Shown here: positions 5,348 to 6,278 of the stretch, piece after piece | Layout: every line of letters begins with the position of its first letter | Position numbering within the stretch: the first letter of the stretch is position 1 | Source of the DNA: Microcaldota archaeon | GTDB taxonomy: Archaea; Micrarchaeota; Micrarchaeia; Micrarchaeales; Micrarchaeaceae | DNA length: 6,278 nucleotides | Reading direction: 5' to 3' | Assembly (NCBI GenBank): GCA_021812025.1 | Contig: JAKAPD010000032.1 | Location: 1 to 6,278, forward strand | Translations under genes and position numbers: made by a program | Notes under the pieces: generated by a model | Databases searched by the model: none | The model's input: only the letters and a program-made list of their open reading frames with translations | What the model was told of the DNA's origin: nothing

Positions 5348-6181
5348 ATGGAGGCAATCAATTTCCTGTTTATCGTAACCGTTGCACTGATAGCCGCGGT
5401 AATTGCCATCTTCGTGTTCATAGTATCTGCTCCGATAAACCAGACACCTAGCACGCCCAATTTTAACGGCTCCGGAATAATACCTGGAGCCGTAAACGGA
5501 AGGCAGTTCAATACGTCGGATATAGCGCAACACCTCTACAACGAGATCAATTCCAGCAAGGCCTTCAGCATTAACTATTCCGGAAAAGTGGTTGCGGGCG
5601 TTTATACCGCGCCGGTCGGGCTTGTGACTGTGACCGTCCCGATATCTTACAGTTTCATCAAATTCGGGAATGATACCAGAAGCACATTGGCGGAGAGCGA
5701 TGTTCCATATTTGGGCAACAGCACGAAGATAACAATAGTCAAAGGGAACCTTATAGCGTACACGTGCAGCAAGACCAGTTCATCTGTTTATGGATTCAAT
5801 TGCACGCAATCGGCGCCTTATAGTCAGGTTGTCCTACTATATTCAATATTCGGTGCCCTTGCGAACAACACATTAAGATACGCCGTGGCAAGCTCTTATC
5901 ATGGGGAGCATTGCGTCGCTACAGGGGGCACAGCCACAATCCCCCCAAGCGCCCTCTCTTCCGCTTTCGGCGGCAGCGAATTCTCGAGGGGGAGCCAGTA
6001 TTTCAACTTCACGGACTGCCTCTCCCAAGACACTTATATCCCGCTGAATCTTTCTCTTGCCCAGATACCTGCTGCGAACGGGACATATGTCTCAATATAC
6101 GTCCACATTACTTCGTTCAATGCGCCTGTAACTGAAAACGAGGTGCTCACCCTTCCCGGCCGCGTCACAAATGCGCAATGA
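5348..6181 (+). CDS. Single-pass membrane-anchored extracellular protein with many N-glycosylation sequons
   Basis: I do not recognise a family for this 277-aa protein. Residues 6-27 (FLFIVTVALIAAVIAIFVFI and onward) form one strong hydrophobic helix, preceded by only one charged residue (Glu2). A Pro/Asn/Thr-rich linker (29-55) leads to a beta-rich outer domain. Twelve N-X-S/T sequons lie at N31, N40, N55, N68, N76, N108, N124, N151, N173, N220, N234 and N244, all after the helix. The four cysteines (140, 152, 189, 224) could form two disulfides, with 140/152 flanking a loop. These features point to an N-terminally anchored protein outside the cell. It lacks the class III signal motif of the upstream pilin-like protein. 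The ATG has a GGTG Shine-Dalgarno core 7 nt upstream. The 3' end overlaps a possible ATG (ATGA at 6178-6181). Candidate roles are S-layer-associated or surface-binding protein; no catalytic motif is visible. Confidence 0.85.
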   Translation: MEAINFLFIVTVALIAAVIAIFVFIVSAPINQTPSTPNFNGSGIIPGAVNGRQFNTSDIAQHLYNEINSSKAFSINYSGKVVAGVYTAPVGLVTVTVPISYSFIKFGNDTRSTLAESDVPYLGNSTKITIVKGNLIAYTCSKTSSSVYGFNCTQSAPYSQVVLLYSIFGALANNTLRYAVASSYHGEHCVATGGTATIPPSALSSAFGGSEFSRGSQYFNFTDCLSQDTYIPLNLSLAQIPAANGTYVSIYVHITSFNAPVTENEVLTLPGRVTNAQ

Positions 6182-6239
6182 TGAAAGTCAGTGCCTGCTT
6201 CTCTTCTGCAAATGCATGTTCCACTATGAACTGTGATCC

Positions 6240-6246
6240 GGAGGTG
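6240..6246 (+). promoter_or_regulatory. Strong Shine-Dalgarno near the right edge
   Basis: GGAGGTG is the best match in the window to the archaeal anti-Shine-Dalgarno core. The GTG at optimal distance (6254) is followed by a stop after three codons. The next GTG, at 6258, is 11 nt downstream and open to the window end. The motif suggests that a gene begins here. Confidence 0.4.
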
Positions 6247-6257
6247 CAATATAGTGG

Positions 6258-6278
6258 GTGGATAGCAGCGTCAGCGAC
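6258..6278 (+). CDS. Possible start of a further gene (partial, right edge)
   Basis: GTG 6258 opens a frame of seven codons (VDSSVSD, Met at initiation) to the window end, downstream of GGAGGTG at 6240-6246. The 11-nt spacing is longer than ideal. The competing option is the frame opened by ATG 6178 or 6181, which overlaps the previous stop and is also open to the edge, encoding a Cys-rich stretch (MKVSACFSSANACSTMNC). That one has no ribosome binding site. Too little sequence remains to choose or to name a product. Confidence 0.25.

Noticed and set aside
5149..5533. Two minus-strand frames over the promoter and N-terminus of the glycoprotein gene
   Set aside because: They would run through the TATA-like element and Shine-Dalgarno of a well-supported plus-strand gene. 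The hydrophobic stretch in one is the complement of the real membrane helix.
5911..6249. Overlapping frames in and opposite the 3' part of the glycoprotein gene
   Set aside because: Both lack ribosome binding sites and overlap a frame with sequons and paired cysteines spread evenly to its end.
1..6278. CRISPR array, tRNA or rRNA genes, insertion sequence or attachment site
   Set aside because: No regularly spaced direct repeats, cloverleaf arms, rRNA core sequence, transposase motif or flanking terminal repeats were seen on either strand.

Overview
The window looks archaeal. Three RNA polymerase genes on the minus strand have the archaeal/eukaryotic type of sequence: subunit H, and a beta-like subunit split into B'' and B' in the order rpoH-rpoB''-rpoB'. 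Promoter candidates are TATA/BRE-like, and a pilin-like protein carries an archaeal class III signal peptide. Mixed base composition, a split rpoB and a pilin signal of the form KGKG/QNAMEYLLTYGWAI would fit a DPANN-type archaeon such as a Micrarchaeota relative. That placement is inference from motif style; no marker gene in the window settles it.

Left half (1-2724, minus strand): a tightly packed operon. rpoH (start 2724, probably TTG) is followed after 3 nt by rpoB'' (2496-1027, complete, 489 aa), then after 4 nt by rpoB' (start 1022), which runs off the left edge after 340 codons. In most archaea with a split gene rpoA' and rpoA'' follow, so they are expected just outside the window. RpoB'' is normal in length and motifs, but RpoB' has several changes at positions that are close to invariant in other polymerases, including Lys instead of Glu just before the catalytic Asp.

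Middle (2725-2931): a divergent intergenic region. It holds a BRE/TATA-like element facing the polymerase operon, a TATA-like element facing the pilin-like gene, a small perfect hairpin in the rpoH leader, and an imperfect dyad between the two promoters.

Right half (2932-6278, plus strand): a set of cell-surface genes. The first encodes a 599-aa protein in which a type IV pilin-like N-terminus is followed by an InlB-B-repeat-like domain and a seven-bladed YVTN-type beta-propeller. It is probably a surface-displayed adhesin or minor pilin. A small soluble protein of unknown function (127 aa, possibly winged-helix) follows, then a 277-aa single-pass membrane protein with twelve N-glycosylation sequons and four cysteines in its outer part. 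Each of the three has its own TATA-like element, so they look separately transcribed rather than one operon. A very good Shine-Dalgarno sequence at 6240-6246 suggests that another gene starts at the right edge. A shared role in surface attachment or cell envelope for the two exported proteins is inference from their architecture.
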